NCBI GenBank assembly: GCA_038872535.1
Contig: JAVZJY010000028.1
Span: 1-15,632, forward strand
Length of the DNA: 15,632 nt
From: JASEJA01 sp038872535
GTDB taxonomy: Archaea > Thermoproteota > Bathyarchaeia > Bathyarchaeales > Bathycorpusculaceae
Direction of reading: 5' to 3'
In this document: positions 1 to 7,731 of the stretch, piece after piece
Numbering within the stretch: the stretch's first letter is position 1
Layout of the letters: each line of letters opens with the position of its first letter
The notes under the pieces: model-generated
The model's input: the letters and a program-made list of their open reading frames with translations, nothing else
The model's database searches: none
What the model was told of the DNA's origin: nothing
Translations under genes and position numbers: made by a program

Positions 1-1
1 G

Positions 2-988
2 CTTGACAAACAAACCATAGTTGAGTTCACAAAGTATGCAGCTTATGTTGCTTGGAATTTTGGAGATATTGTGGACAATTGGGCGGTTTTCAACGAGCCT
101 ATGGCTGTATGCGAAGCTGGTTATATGATTCCTGAATCTGGTTTTCCGCCTGGAATAAGCAGTTTCAAAGCTGTTAAAGAAGCTGCCAAAAACATGGCTG
201 TTGCCTACGCCAGAGCCCACGACATCATTAAGAAAATAGATACTGCGAAAGCGGATGAAGATAGCCCAAGCCCAGCAAATGTGGGTTTGATACATAACGT
301 AATACCAGCAAAACCTTTCGATGAAAAAGATGCGCTTCATATTAAGGCGGCTAAATTTATGGATAACATGCATAATCACTTCTTTCCCCAAGCTGTTGCT
401 GAGGGCTGGTTGGATGAAAACTTCAATGGAATAAAAGAAAAGGGGGAAATGAAAGATTATTTGGGGCAGCGTCTCGACTGGCTTGGTATAAACTACTACA
501 CAAGATTTATGATTAAAGGTAGAAAATCCTTTTTAGCCAAAATTTTTGCTGGAATCCCAGCAATTCCAGACATTATGCAGAATTATGGTTTCGCATGTCA
601 ACCAAACAGCAAATCAGCGGACGGCATGCCCACCTCAGACCTCGGATGGGAAGTCTTTCCAGAAGGCATCATTGAAGCTTTAAAAATGATGGAAAAATAT
701 GAGCGCCCACTTTATGTGACGGAGAATGGAATAGCGGATGAAAAAGACGAGCTTAGACCAAAATTTATTGTTGACCACTTGAAAATGCTTGAAAAGGCGC
801 TGGATGAAGAGAAAATTGATGTTAGAGGCTATTTCCACTGGTCTTTAACTGACAATTATGAATGGGCTAAGGGCTTCAAAATGAAATTCGGCTTGTTTGC
901 TGTTGACCTAAAAACCAAAAAGCGGACTATGCGAAAAAGCGCAAAGGTGTACAAAAAAATAATAGAGAGGAGGGTCCCTATTGGTTGA
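2..988 (+). CDS. Glycoside hydrolase family 1 beta-glycosidase (5'-truncated)
   Basis: Beta-galactosidase/beta-glucosidase-type retaining enzyme, expected to be cytoplasmic. The reading frame is open to the left edge, so the true start lies outside. The acid/base motif NEP is present (Glu codon at 95-97) and so is the nucleophile motif VTENG (Glu codon at 722-724). Between and after them come YYTRF, LGWEVFPEG and the C-terminal HWSLTDNYEW...FGLFAVD block, all typical of GH1. About 328 codons are visible; archaeal members are usually 420-490 residues with the NEP glutamate near residue 155-207, so roughly 120-175 residues are missing. The C-terminus is complete (TGA at 986-988). A GTG at 71 is internal and should not be used as the start. 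galT follows 91 bp downstream on the same strand, which favours a beta-galactosidase role, but the motifs alone do not separate galactosidase from glucosidase or mannosidase activity. Confidence 0.93.
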   Translation, partial: LDKQTIVEFTKYAAYVAWNFGDIVDNWAVFNEPMAVCEAGYMIPESGFPPGISSFKAVKEAAKNMAVAYARAHDIIKKIDTAKADEDSPSPANVGLIHNVIPAKPFDEKDALHIKAAKFMDNMHNHFFPQAVAEGWLDENFNGIKEKGEMKDYLGQRLDWLGINYYTRFMIKGRKSFLAKIFAGIPAIPDIMQNYGFACQPNSKSADGMPTSDLGWEVFPEGIIEALKMMEKYERPLYVTENGIADEKDELRPKFIVDHLKMLEKALDEEKIDVRGYFHWSLTDNYEWAKGFKMKFGLFAVDLKTKKRTMRKSAKVYKKIIERRVPIG

Positions 989-1079
989 TTTCTGCGCCAA
1001 AAGTATGCACAAAAACGGCGAATTTTGGAAAATGCTAAATCTGTTTTAGAGCCATATACTAACACTGTTGGAGTTTAGC

Positions 1080-2117
1080 ATGACACATAACGAGGTTCGC
1101 AAGGATTATTTGCTTAACCGCTGGGTTGTCATAGCAACCGAACGTGGTCGCCGCCCCACAGATTTTGCCAAAAAGGAAAGACAAAAGGCTAAGGCTGGTG
1201 TTTGCCCCATGTGTCCAGGCAACGAAAACATGACTCCACCAGCAGTTCTTGCCTACATCAAATCTGGAAAAGGCCTAAGAAAAGTCAAGGATGAGAATGG
1301 TTTTCGCCATAAAAATTGGCTTATTAGATGTGTTCCAAACCTTTATCCCGCCTTTACTCCGCCTAAAGAAGGAGCAAGCCAAAAACAATTTCTGAAAAGT
1401 GATAACTTGGGCATGGCTGTTGGGCATCATGAAGTTTTGATTGAGTCTCGAAACCATGATGCGCACCCGGCAGACGCAGAAATTCCGCAACTGGTTCATG
1501 TTATTAACGGTTACATTGATAGGTTTCGTGAGCTTTCAGCAAAAACCTATGTGCAGTATGTTTCTATATTTCGAAACCACGGCTTAGAGGCTGGGGCTTC
1601 GCTTTCTCATGCTCACAGTCAAATAATTGCCATGCCTTTTATTCCGAAAATTGTTGCAGAAGAGATTAAAGCGAGCAGAAAATTTTGGAAGCAAAATGAT
1701 GAATGCGTATTCTGCAGTATTATGGAAAAAGAGAGAAATAGCCCAAGACTTGTTCTTGAAAACTCCGAGTTTTTGGTTTTCACACCATATGCAAGTGTAA
1801 ACCCTTTAGAGTTTTGGATATTTCCAAAAAAACATGAAGCCACACTGCTTGACATGACGCAGAAAGAAGTGAAAACTTTTGCTGAAACATTAAAAGCTTG
1901 CCTTAAAGGACTGAAAATTTTGGTAAATGACCCACCCTACAATTATGGTTTCCATCAAACCATAGACAAAAGCGCACGAGAACATTATCATTGGCATTTG
2001 GAAGTTTATCCACAACTAGCAACATGGGCTGGATTCGAAAAAAGCACAGGTGTATACATAAATACTGTTACGCCAGAAGTTGCTGCAGAAAGCCTTAGAA
2101 AAACAATTTCAGCCTAA
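1080..2117 (+). CDS. galT: Galactose-1-phosphate uridylyltransferase
   Basis: Leloir pathway enzyme exchanging galactose-1-phosphate and UDP-glucose for glucose-1-phosphate and UDP-galactose. The 345-residue protein has the family's two HIT-type halves. The N-terminal half holds a CxxC (C42, C45), GHHEV (115-119) and the active-site HAHSQ (177-181), in which the second histidine (H179) would carry the UMP. The C-terminal half starts with another CxxC (C209, C212) and contains the YGFHQ...YHWHLEVYP block. I chose ATG 1080 because GGAG at 1070-1073 sits 6 nt before it; a TTG at 1068 in the same frame overlaps that ribosome binding site. It follows the GH1 gene and probably shares its transcript. 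Its last 9 bp overlap the end of the convergent debranching-enzyme gene. Confidence 0.95.
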   Translation: MTHNEVRKDYLLNRWVVIATERGRRPTDFAKKERQKAKAGVCPMCPGNENMTPPAVLAYIKSGKGLRKVKDENGFRHKNWLIRCVPNLYPAFTPPKEGASQKQFLKSDNLGMAVGHHEVLIESRNHDAHPADAEIPQLVHVINGYIDRFRELSAKTYVQYVSIFRNHGLEAGASLSHAHSQIIAMPFIPKIVAEEIKASRKFWKQNDECVFCSIMEKERNSPRLVLENSEFLVFTPYASVNPLEFWIFPKKHEATLLDMTQKEVKTFAETLKACLKGLKILVNDPPYNYGFHQTIDKSAREHYHWHLEVYPQLATWAGFEKSTGVYINTVTPEVAAESLRKTISA

Positions 2118-4193
2118 AACTTGCAGAATTTCCCTTTCATATTTTGGTCTAATCTGCATGATATCTTCCACATATGCCCTAAAAGGTTCCGCAATGCTCC
2201 ATGCTTGGGCTATGCAACCTCTCGGCGTGTAAGGTGGTTCACCGTCGAAAATTTCGCTTATTGTGCCGAGTCCAGCCCTAAAAATCTGTTCAGTGAAAAG
2301 CGGCAAAAGGAAGTTTTTCACGGCATATTCTCTTCTAAAATCCGCATAACCCTTCGCTTTCAGATAAGCTTTCGTGAAAGGACCTAAAAGCCAAGGCCAA
2401 ACAGTGCCATTATGGTAGGCTCTGTCTCTGCTTTTTCTGTCTCCAGCATAAACCCCAACATATTTTGGGTCATTCCTTGCGAGGGTTCTTAAACCGTAAG
2501 GCGTTAAAAGTTCACGTTGCACAATATCCACTATTTTCTCGCTTCTTGCTTTATCCAGCATCGTGAAGTCTAAGGCTACAGCAATTATTTGATTAGGCCT
2601 TAAAGAAGTATCCTTTCCATTTTCGCTTATGACATCGAACAAAAAGTTCTTTTCTGCATTCCAAAACTTTTCAACAAAGCTTTCTTTCGCCTTTTCAGCA
2701 ATATGAGCGTATTTTTCCGCTTCGCTTTTTTCTTTGAACTTGTTAGCCAAAATCTCCATAATCCTTAGCGCATTATACCATAATGCTTGAACCTCAACGG
2801 CTTTTCCGCCTCTCGGGGTTACTGGTTGTCCATCTACAACAGCGTCCATCCATGTTAATTGTGGATTATGAAAGAGTAAACCGTCAGCGTCTAAGTGTAT
2901 GCCGAAGACTGTTCCTTTAATATGATTTTCCATGATTGATTTTAGGGTATCCCATAACTGTTCTTGAACGAATTTGAAGTCGTCTGTATACTTTAGATAT
3001 TGCAGTATTGCATTAACAAACCAGAAGGTTGCGTCAACAGTGTTGTAGGCTGGTTCTCTTGCTTGTTCCGGCAAAAAGTTTGGGATTAAACCCTCTTTGC
3101 AATGTTTTTGGAATGTTAGGAAAGTTTTCCTTGCATCCTCAAATCTTCCAGTTACAAGCATCAAGCCTGGCAGAGAAATGAAGGTGTCTCTTCCCCAAGT
3201 TTCAAACCAGTGGTAACCAGCAATAACAGCTCTTTCTAAATCGTTCAGTCCTTTAACTACAAATGTGTCTGTTGCCAGAACAATCCAACTCAACCAATCG
3301 TTTTCATTAATGCTTAAGTGTTCTTCGTAAAATTTTGCCAGAAAATTTTTGCGTCGTTCTATTTCTCTTTCGTATAGAGCTTCTACATCATAAGCTGAAG
3401 AGGGCGCTCCATTAAGGCTTCTTCTTGCATCAGCTTCGTTTTCGCTTGCAACAAAAATCGTTGCGAAACTCTCGTTTGCACCAGCCTTCACATTCACTTC
3501 CATATATCCTGGTTGAAAACAGTCGTCTATGCATGTTTCTCCTCGCATGGCTTCTTCGCGGTAAAAGATTCTTTCAATCCACTTTTCAGAAGCATGATAA
3601 TGACCGCTTGTTGTTTTCATCATGAGCACAGACTGGGGGTTGCTGAAGCAAATTTCTACTTCTTTGTCTTCTGGCTTCTGGGTGATTGTTTCAAAAATTT
3701 TCCATTTATCAGTTATGGAGTGCATGTGCCTACTGTTTATCAGCGGAAAAATCCTAATTTTGACGTCTAAACCGTTTTTATTCAAAACTTTGTAAAGGCT
3801 TAATACGGCGTTTCTCTCATGAGGCGTAAAAATTATTTTTTGAACTTCAACATCCTGCACTTTATAAACATATTTTGGGAATGGGGAAATTGAAAATTCC
3901 TTTAAGAATAAGTGTCCTTTAGGGAAAATTCCATTTTCGAATTCGTTGGCGCCAAGCGGGTAAACATTGTTTCCGACGCTTATTTCTTCGTCAAGCTTAG
4001 ATAGGCATACTCTGCGGTCTCCCGGCGGATGAAAAGCGGCAACTAGCAATCCATGATATTTTCTTGTGTTTATGCCTAAAACTGTGGATGAAGCGTAACC
4101 GCCTAGACCATTTGTTATGATCCATTCCTTTTTGATTGCGTCTTCGAAGTTTAAAAGTTTTTCATGATTCAGATTTATTGATGGCAGCTTCAT
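2109..4193 (-). CDS. Glycogen debranching enzyme, amylo-alpha-1,6-glucosidase type
   Basis: Hydrolyses alpha-1,6 branch points of glycogen or related glucans. At 694 residues it matches the archaeal/bacterial GDE family. The N-terminal domain carries EWIITNGLGGYASSTVLG and NTRKYHGLL (about 23-50), the hallmark of the GDE N-terminal beta-sandwich. The C-terminal (alpha/alpha)6 domain has ETWGRDTF (331-338), NTVDATFWF (384-392), TWMDA (447-451), GGKAVEVQALWYNAL (462-476), YHNGTVWPW (593-601) and EIFDGEPPYTPRGC (647-660). These include the acidic residues expected of the active site. There is no signal peptide, so it should be cytoplasmic. It starts at the base after the TAA of the DUF89 gene, with no gap, and is the third gene of the tpiA operon. 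This ties glycogen breakdown to glycolysis. Its final codons overlap galT tail to tail. Confidence 0.93.
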   Translation of the reverse strand: MKLPSINLNHEKLLNFEDAIKKEWIITNGLGGYASSTVLGINTRKYHGLLVAAFHPPGDRRVCLSKLDEEISVGNNVYPLGANEFENGIFPKGHLFLKEFSISPFPKYVYKVQDVEVQKIIFTPHERNAVLSLYKVLNKNGLDVKIRIFPLINSRHMHSITDKWKIFETITQKPEDKEVEICFSNPQSVLMMKTTSGHYHASEKWIERIFYREEAMRGETCIDDCFQPGYMEVNVKAGANESFATIFVASENEADARRSLNGAPSSAYDVEALYEREIERRKNFLAKFYEEHLSINENDWLSWIVLATDTFVVKGLNDLERAVIAGYHWFETWGRDTFISLPGLMLVTGRFEDARKTFLTFQKHCKEGLIPNFLPEQAREPAYNTVDATFWFVNAILQYLKYTDDFKFVQEQLWDTLKSIMENHIKGTVFGIHLDADGLLFHNPQLTWMDAVVDGQPVTPRGGKAVEVQALWYNALRIMEILANKFKEKSEAEKYAHIAEKAKESFVEKFWNAEKNFLFDVISENGKDTSLRPNQIIAVALDFTMLDKARSEKIVDIVQRELLTPYGLRTLARNDPKYVGVYAGDRKSRDRAYHNGTVWPWLLGPFTKAYLKAKGYADFRREYAVKNFLLPLFTEQIFRAGLGTISEIFDGEPPYTPRGCIAQAWSIAEPFRAYVEDIMQIRPKYEREILQVLG

Positions 4194-5075
4194 TTACATC
4201 ATCAGTTTTGCAACGTTTTTATTCTTTGCCACTGCAAAAAAGTTTGCGACTGGATTACACTTAGTTCTGAAAAATAATGCATGAGGCTTCTTAAGTTTAT
4301 ATTCTGTCAATGTTTCAGCATACCCCATGCCCTTGGCAAAAACCAAATCCACGCTATTGTAGATTTCCAGAAATTCTTTTGAAACTTCGTTTATGGCTAA
4401 ACCAACGGCGTCTGTTCCTGTGGTAATCACTTTGTCAGCAATCTTTTTCATTCCAGAAATTTCCGCATCCTCCAACGTTGCATCATTAATCACTGGTTTT
4501 TCTTTAACAGCTACAATCACTTTTGCGCCCATATTCTTTAACTGTTCAACAAGCAATGTGTCGAAGACAATTTCGCCCGCATTATCAGTCAAATAGAGGA
4601 TTGTTGTGGCTTTTTTCGCCAATTCATAAATTTTACTTGTATCATCAATGGCAAGGTCTTTCCCAGCATTTCTGAAAAGCTTTCTAATGCTGCCGAAAGT
4701 GAAGTTGTGACCTGGAATGTCAAACTCAATTACGTTGCCGACAATGCTGCATAAGACTGCCCTTTTGAATCTATCTTCTTGCGCATAGCCTTCTTCCACA
4801 ATTTTTCTGGCAAAAGGCAATGTTTTCAAGGCTTTTTCGTTGCTTATTCTTTTGCTCCTTTTATAAGGGTCTTCGTTTCCAGAAACCCACTTTATAATGC
4901 GGTCCCTTTTTGTGCCGAGGTCTGCTGGGACAGCTGTTGGTTTGAACTCCTTGTTTAGGAATTTTATTACTTCTGCCATTGCTCTAAAGCGTAGGGCTGG
5001 ATTTGTTGTGGCTTCCATGATTTCTGCTGCGGCTCTGCTGATTATGCACGCGGCGCATTCAGCTTCAACTTTCAA
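4194..5075 (-). CDS. DUF89 / ARMT1-like metal-dependent phosphatase
   Basis: Member of the DUF89 fold, whose studied members are metal-dependent phosphatases proposed to remove damaged or excess sugar phosphates and other phosphometabolites. The 293-residue protein has an N-terminal CxxC (C7, C10) as in archaeal/bacterial members, VGNVIEFD (112-119), the metal-site TDNAGE (163-168), INDAT (196-200), AKGMGYAET (247-255) and a terminal RTKCNPVA (270-277). In homologues I recall, the AKGxG motif continues with Asn (GNxE); here the residue is Tyr 252. The TTG start is supported by GGGG overlapping the tpiA stop codon about 9 nt upstream. It lies 12 bp after tpiA and abuts the debranching enzyme. 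This position suggests a sugar-phosphate clean-up role in glycolysis or glycogen use, which is inferred from context only. Confidence 0.88.
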   Translation of the reverse strand: MKVEAECAACIISRAAAEIMEATTNPALRFRAMAEVIKFLNKEFKPTAVPADLGTKRDRIIKWVSGNEDPYKRSKRISNEKALKTLPFARKIVEEGYAQEDRFKRAVLCSIVGNVIEFDIPGHNFTFGSIRKLFRNAGKDLAIDDTSKIYELAKKATTILYLTDNAGEIVFDTLLVEQLKNMGAKVIVAVKEKPVINDATLEDAEISGMKKIADKVITTGTDAVGLAINEVSKEFLEIYNSVDLVFAKGMGYAETLTEYKLKKPHALFFRTKCNPVANFFAVAKNKNVAKLMM

Positions 5076-5087
5076 AGCTATTTGCCC

Positions 5088-5774
5088 CTAAGTTTTTGTT
5101 GCTTCTGCAAATTCGCGTAGAATATTATATGGATCTTTCGCTTTCACTATGCCGCTGGCAACGAGCACTCCTTGAGTGCCAAGCTTTAATGCTACAGCCA
5201 CATCTTCTCCACGGCTTATTCCAGCTCCACAAAGTATCACAACTTCAGGATTAACTTCTCTAACCCGTTTAATGGTGCTTGTTACCACTTCTGGCTTAGC
5301 CTTAGAAACTGGAATTCCTGTTCCTATGAGCTCTGGCGGTTCTATGGCGATTATGTCCGGTTTGAGGGTTGCTGCTGCTGCGCTAATGTTTGGGTTATTG
5401 GCGCAAACAACTGAAACCAAACCCTTTTCGCGTGTTATTTCTATTATTTCATTAATTTCTGAGAGCTTAAGTTGCCTTTCAGAATGGTTTATTAGGGCTC
5501 CCTTAGCTCCCGCTTCCTTCACGGAATCTGCAAGCACATGTCCAGTGTAGCTGCCTGGTCTTATTGGGTCTATGTGTTGGGCGAAAACTGGAATTTTAAC
5601 GGATTCTGCTACGGCAGATATATCTGCAAATTGGGGTGCGACAATTATGGCAACGTTTGTTTCACGGCTCACTTTTTCAGCTTTCTTTGCAAGTTCAACG
5701 GCATTGCGTCCAGTTGCTTCCGAGTAAGTCTTAAAGTTAACAATAATCATTGGTGTTCGGAATTTTTCCTGCAA
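5088..5774 (-). CDS. tpiA: Triosephosphate isomerase (archaeal type)
   Basis: Interconverts dihydroxyacetone phosphate and glyceraldehyde-3-phosphate in glycolysis and gluconeogenesis. The 228-residue length fits the shortened archaeal form; bacterial and eukaryotic enzymes are near 250. Catalytic positions are visible: N13 and K15 in VNFKTY, H97 in NHSER, and E145 in IAIEPPELIGTG. The latter also begins the flexible loop 6. CGAGISRGED and VLVASGIVKAKD form the phosphate-binding end of the barrel. The TTG at 5774 is favoured over an internal ATG (5750) because AGGTGA at 5781-5786 lies 6 nt upstream. It is the first gene of a three-gene operon with the DUF89 phosphatase and the debranching enzyme. 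Confidence 0.95.
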   Translation of the reverse strand: MQEKFRTPMIIVNFKTYSEATGRNAVELAKKAEKVSRETNVAIIVAPQFADISAVAESVKIPVFAQHIDPIRPGSYTGHVLADSVKEAGAKGALINHSERQLKLSEINEIIEITREKGLVSVVCANNPNISAAAATLKPDIIAIEPPELIGTGIPVSKAKPEVVTSTIKRVREVNPEVVILCGAGISRGEDVAVALKLGTQGVLVASGIVKAKDPYNILREFAEATKT

Positions 5775-5788
5775 GCTTTTTCACCTAT

Positions 5789-5804
5789 TTAGCGTTAACG
5801 CTAA
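5789..5804. promoter_or_regulatory. Perfect 16-bp palindrome before tpiA, possible operator
   Basis: TTAGCGTTAACGCTAA is identical to its own reverse complement over 16 bases. It lies 15-30 nt upstream of the tpiA start codon, right before the AGGTGA ribosome binding site. AT-rich sequence at about 5810-5834 could hold the TATA element. If so, the palindrome would cover the transcription start, a usual place for an archaeal repressor. The palindrome is seen directly; the operator role is inferred. Confidence 0.5.
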
Positions 5805-5866
5805 CTCTTAATATTATTTTAGAATAAAAAACTGGATACTTATTGTGCATAATACTGCTGAAAGCA

Positions 5867-6421
5867 TTAACGTCTTTTTTCTGGAACGAAAACCGCTGCT
5901 GCTATGGCTGTTGTCCATAAACCATTTTTGTCGCCTGTTGCTGACTGTGTTATGTTTGTTGTCTTAATTATCATTCCGCTGGTTTTGAAAAGCTGTTTTC
6001 TCTCATCCCAAGCGGTTTGCGGGTCAAAGGGTATTCCCATGGTTGTAGCCAACATTGTTGCAGCCAAATCTTCCGCATAATCCCCAGCTGTTTCGTCTGT
6101 TTGTCCAAAAGAGTGGTGTTCAGAAAGATACCCATAGTGACTTTTGCCTGAGGGGATGGCTACTCCTATTGAAGCCGCAATCAGTCTATGTGGCTCGTTA
6201 GTTGAGTTTCTGGCTATGACAACGAATGTTATTTCGCCTGGTTTCAGCATTTTTAGTCCTCTTTCTCTGCTTATGAGTTTGCAGCCTGGCGGTATTATGC
6301 TTGAAACGTTCACTATGTTGCAATGCTGTATTCCAGCGTTTCTTAGGGCCAGTTCGAAGGATTGCAGTTGCTCCTTGTGTTTGCCGACTCCTTTTGTTAG
6401 AAACAAGTATTTGGGAATCAT
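5867..6421 (-). CDS. pdaD: Pyruvoyl-dependent arginine decarboxylase
   Basis: Converts arginine to agmatine, the first step of archaeal polyamine synthesis (and of agmatidine tRNA modification). The product is a self-cleaving proenzyme. The cleavage site NVSSIIPPG is clear: numbering from ATG 6421, the chain should split between S40 and S41, with S41 becoming the pyruvoyl group. The catalytic glutamate (E100) lies in GYLSEHHSFGQT. The family fold is also marked by TKGVGKH near the start and DYAEDLAATML. The predicted length is 184 residues, a little longer than the M. jannaschii enzyme (165). I prefer ATG 6421 over TTG 6436: a CTATTTAT box lies about 25 nt before that ATG and no ribosome binding site is seen, as expected for a leaderless mRNA. 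tpiA follows 92 bp downstream on the same strand but probably has its own promoter. Confidence 0.93.
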   Translation of the reverse strand: MIPKYLFLTKGVGKHKEQLQSFELALRNAGIQHCNIVNVSSIIPPGCKLISRERGLKMLKPGEITFVVIARNSTNEPHRLIAASIGVAIPSGKSHYGYLSEHHSFGQTDETAGDYAEDLAATMLATTMGIPFDPQTAWDERKQLFKTSGMIIKTTNITQSATGDKNGLWTTAIAAAVFVPEKRR

Positions 6422-6440
6422 TTTGCTTTTTCGCAATAGA

Positions 6441-6448
6441 ATAAATAG
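6441..6448 (-). promoter_or_regulatory. TATA-like box for pdaD
   Basis: CTATTTAT on the minus strand is centred about 24 nt before ATG 6421. This spacing would place transcription start at or next to the A of the ATG. It supports a leaderless message and the choice of ATG over the upstream TTG. Confidence 0.45.
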
Positions 6449-6540
6449 ATTGAGTTTATTAGTTTTTTGTTTTCATTTTTGGTGCGAATTATGGAAAAGA
6501 ATAACAAGCTTGGCGTATAATTATCTTGGGGTCATGCTAA

Positions 6541-7725
6541 GTGTCATATCGTCGCAGCGTATTCCGAGATGAAACGAAGCTTGACATAAACTATGTTCCT
6601 TACAAGCTTCCGCATAGAGGCAAGGAACTGCGCTTGCTTATGGAGTTTTTCAGTTTTATATGGCAGTCTCCATGGAATATGGCTCAAAGGGTTATAATAG
6701 CTGGCGATGTTGGCACTGGCAAAACTGCCCTTTCCCAACGCTTCGGAGCAGACATCACCCGAGAAGCAGGTAAACGTGAAATAAACCTACATTATGTGCA
6801 TGTTAACTGCCGCGAATATCGCGGAAGCCTCCTTCTGATTCTTCATCACGTAATTTCCTATTTTCACCCAAACTTTCCAAGACGCGGTTACTCAGCAGAA
6901 GAGCTCCTTCGCATTTTCTTACAAATTTTGGATGATGAAAGCGCATATGTAATCTTAGCCCTAGACGAGTTTGAGAGTTTGGTTGAAATGGAAGGCTCCG
7001 AAGCTGTTTACAAGCTTACGCGGTTGCAGGAAATTAGGCAGAATAAGCCTCAGAGGCTTTCGCTGATATGCATTTTAAGAAACTTGGAGGTTATTGAACG
7101 GTTAGATGTCAGCACCCGGAGTACTCTGCAGTTTAATCTAATTCAGCTTGAAAAATATTCAAAGCTTCAGCTAATAGACATTCTTAGTGACCGTGTTTCT
7201 CTAGCTTTTAAGCCATTGACGGTGCTTGATGATTCTGTAAATTTGATAGCTGAACTTGCCCATTCTGAAGGTGGAAACGCCCGTTTCGCCATTGAACTGC
7301 TTTGGAGGGCTGGAAAATACGCTGATGCTGAAAATTTAGACGCGGTTACGCCGGAATGCGTTAGAAAAGCAGTTTCAAACATAATTCCCTCAATACGGAA
7401 AGACGATTTAGCCCCTTTGGGTTTTCATGAAAAACTCTTTTTGCTTGGCATAACAAGGCTTTTGAAGGAAAGCCAAAACGCTTACGTTTCTCTTGCAGAG
7501 GCAGAAAAAGCCTACAATGTTGTTTGCGAAGAATTCCATCAGCATCCTCACAGTCACACGCAGTTGTGGAAGTATTTGCAGCTTCTCTCTGCTTTAGGTA
7601 TATTAACCACAGAAGTGTCCGCTGTGGGTTCCCGTGGAAGGTCGACAATTATTTATTTGCCTAGAATTCCGGTTGGCGAATTGGAGATGGAATTGAGCAA
7701 GCTTTTGGAAGAGGAAGGAGCGTGA
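6541..7725 (+). CDS. Orc1/Cdc6-family AAA+ ATPase (paralogue)
   Basis: AAA+ ATPase of the archaeal replication-initiator family. The 394-residue protein opens with the family's SVFRDETKLDINYVPYKLPHR leader (6-26). It then has Walker A GDVGTGKT (55-62), Walker B ILALDE (138-143), a sensor 1 strand LICILRN (175-181) where initiators usually read IS-N-D, and sensor 2 GGNARFAIELLWRAG (244-258). A C-terminal winged-helix region (about 295-375) would bind DNA. The start is GTG, with GGGGT 8 nt upstream. Because sensor 1 is altered and no origin recognition boxes are seen nearby, it may be a divergent paralogue and not the main initiator. It heads a run in which the next gene starts 6 nt after its stop, so it probably works with the winged-helix and helical proteins that follow. 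Confidence 0.85.
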   Translation: MSYRRSVFRDETKLDINYVPYKLPHRGKELRLLMEFFSFIWQSPWNMAQRVIIAGDVGTGKTALSQRFGADITREAGKREINLHYVHVNCREYRGSLLLILHHVISYFHPNFPRRGYSAEELLRIFLQILDDESAYVILALDEFESLVEMEGSEAVYKLTRLQEIRQNKPQRLSLICILRNLEVIERLDVSTRSTLQFNLIQLEKYSKLQLIDILSDRVSLAFKPLTVLDDSVNLIAELAHSEGGNARFAIELLWRAGKYADAENLDAVTPECVRKAVSNIIPSIRKDDLAPLGFHEKLFLLGITRLLKESQNAYVSLAEAEKAYNVVCEEFHQHPHSHTQLWKYLQLLSALGILTTEVSAVGSRGRSTIIYLPRIPVGELEMELSKLLEEEGA

Positions 7726-7731
7726 AAGGCG

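Noticed and set aside
71..988. GTG at 71 as the start of the glycoside hydrolase
   Set aside because: The frame stays open to the window edge and the upstream residues (KYAAYVAWNFGDIVD) match the conserved GH1 sequence, so the gene is cut by the window and not short.
1068..1079. TTG at 1068 as the galT start
   Set aside because: It overlaps the GGAG ribosome binding site that is ideally spaced for ATG 1080.
989..1079. Separate small gene or strong promoter between the glycoside hydrolase and galT
   Set aside because: No frame with a ribosome binding site and no convincing TATA element is present; the 91 bp are best seen as an operon spacer.
5176..5550. 124-codon open frame on the plus strand opposite tpiA
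   Set aside because: Low-complexity Ser/Ala/Leu-rich product antisense to a clear triosephosphate isomerase; a shadow of codon bias.
6437..6540. Replication origin beside the Orc1/Cdc6-like gene
   Set aside because: The region is T-rich, but I find no pair of inverted origin recognition boxes or long G-tract motifs on either strand, here or in the flanks. An origin is not supported from this sequence.
6144..6572. 142-codon open frame on the plus strand opposite the arginine decarboxylase gene
   Set aside because: It is antisense to a gene with intact catalytic motifs, its product has no recognisable domain, and it runs through the pdaD promoter. It is a coding shadow.
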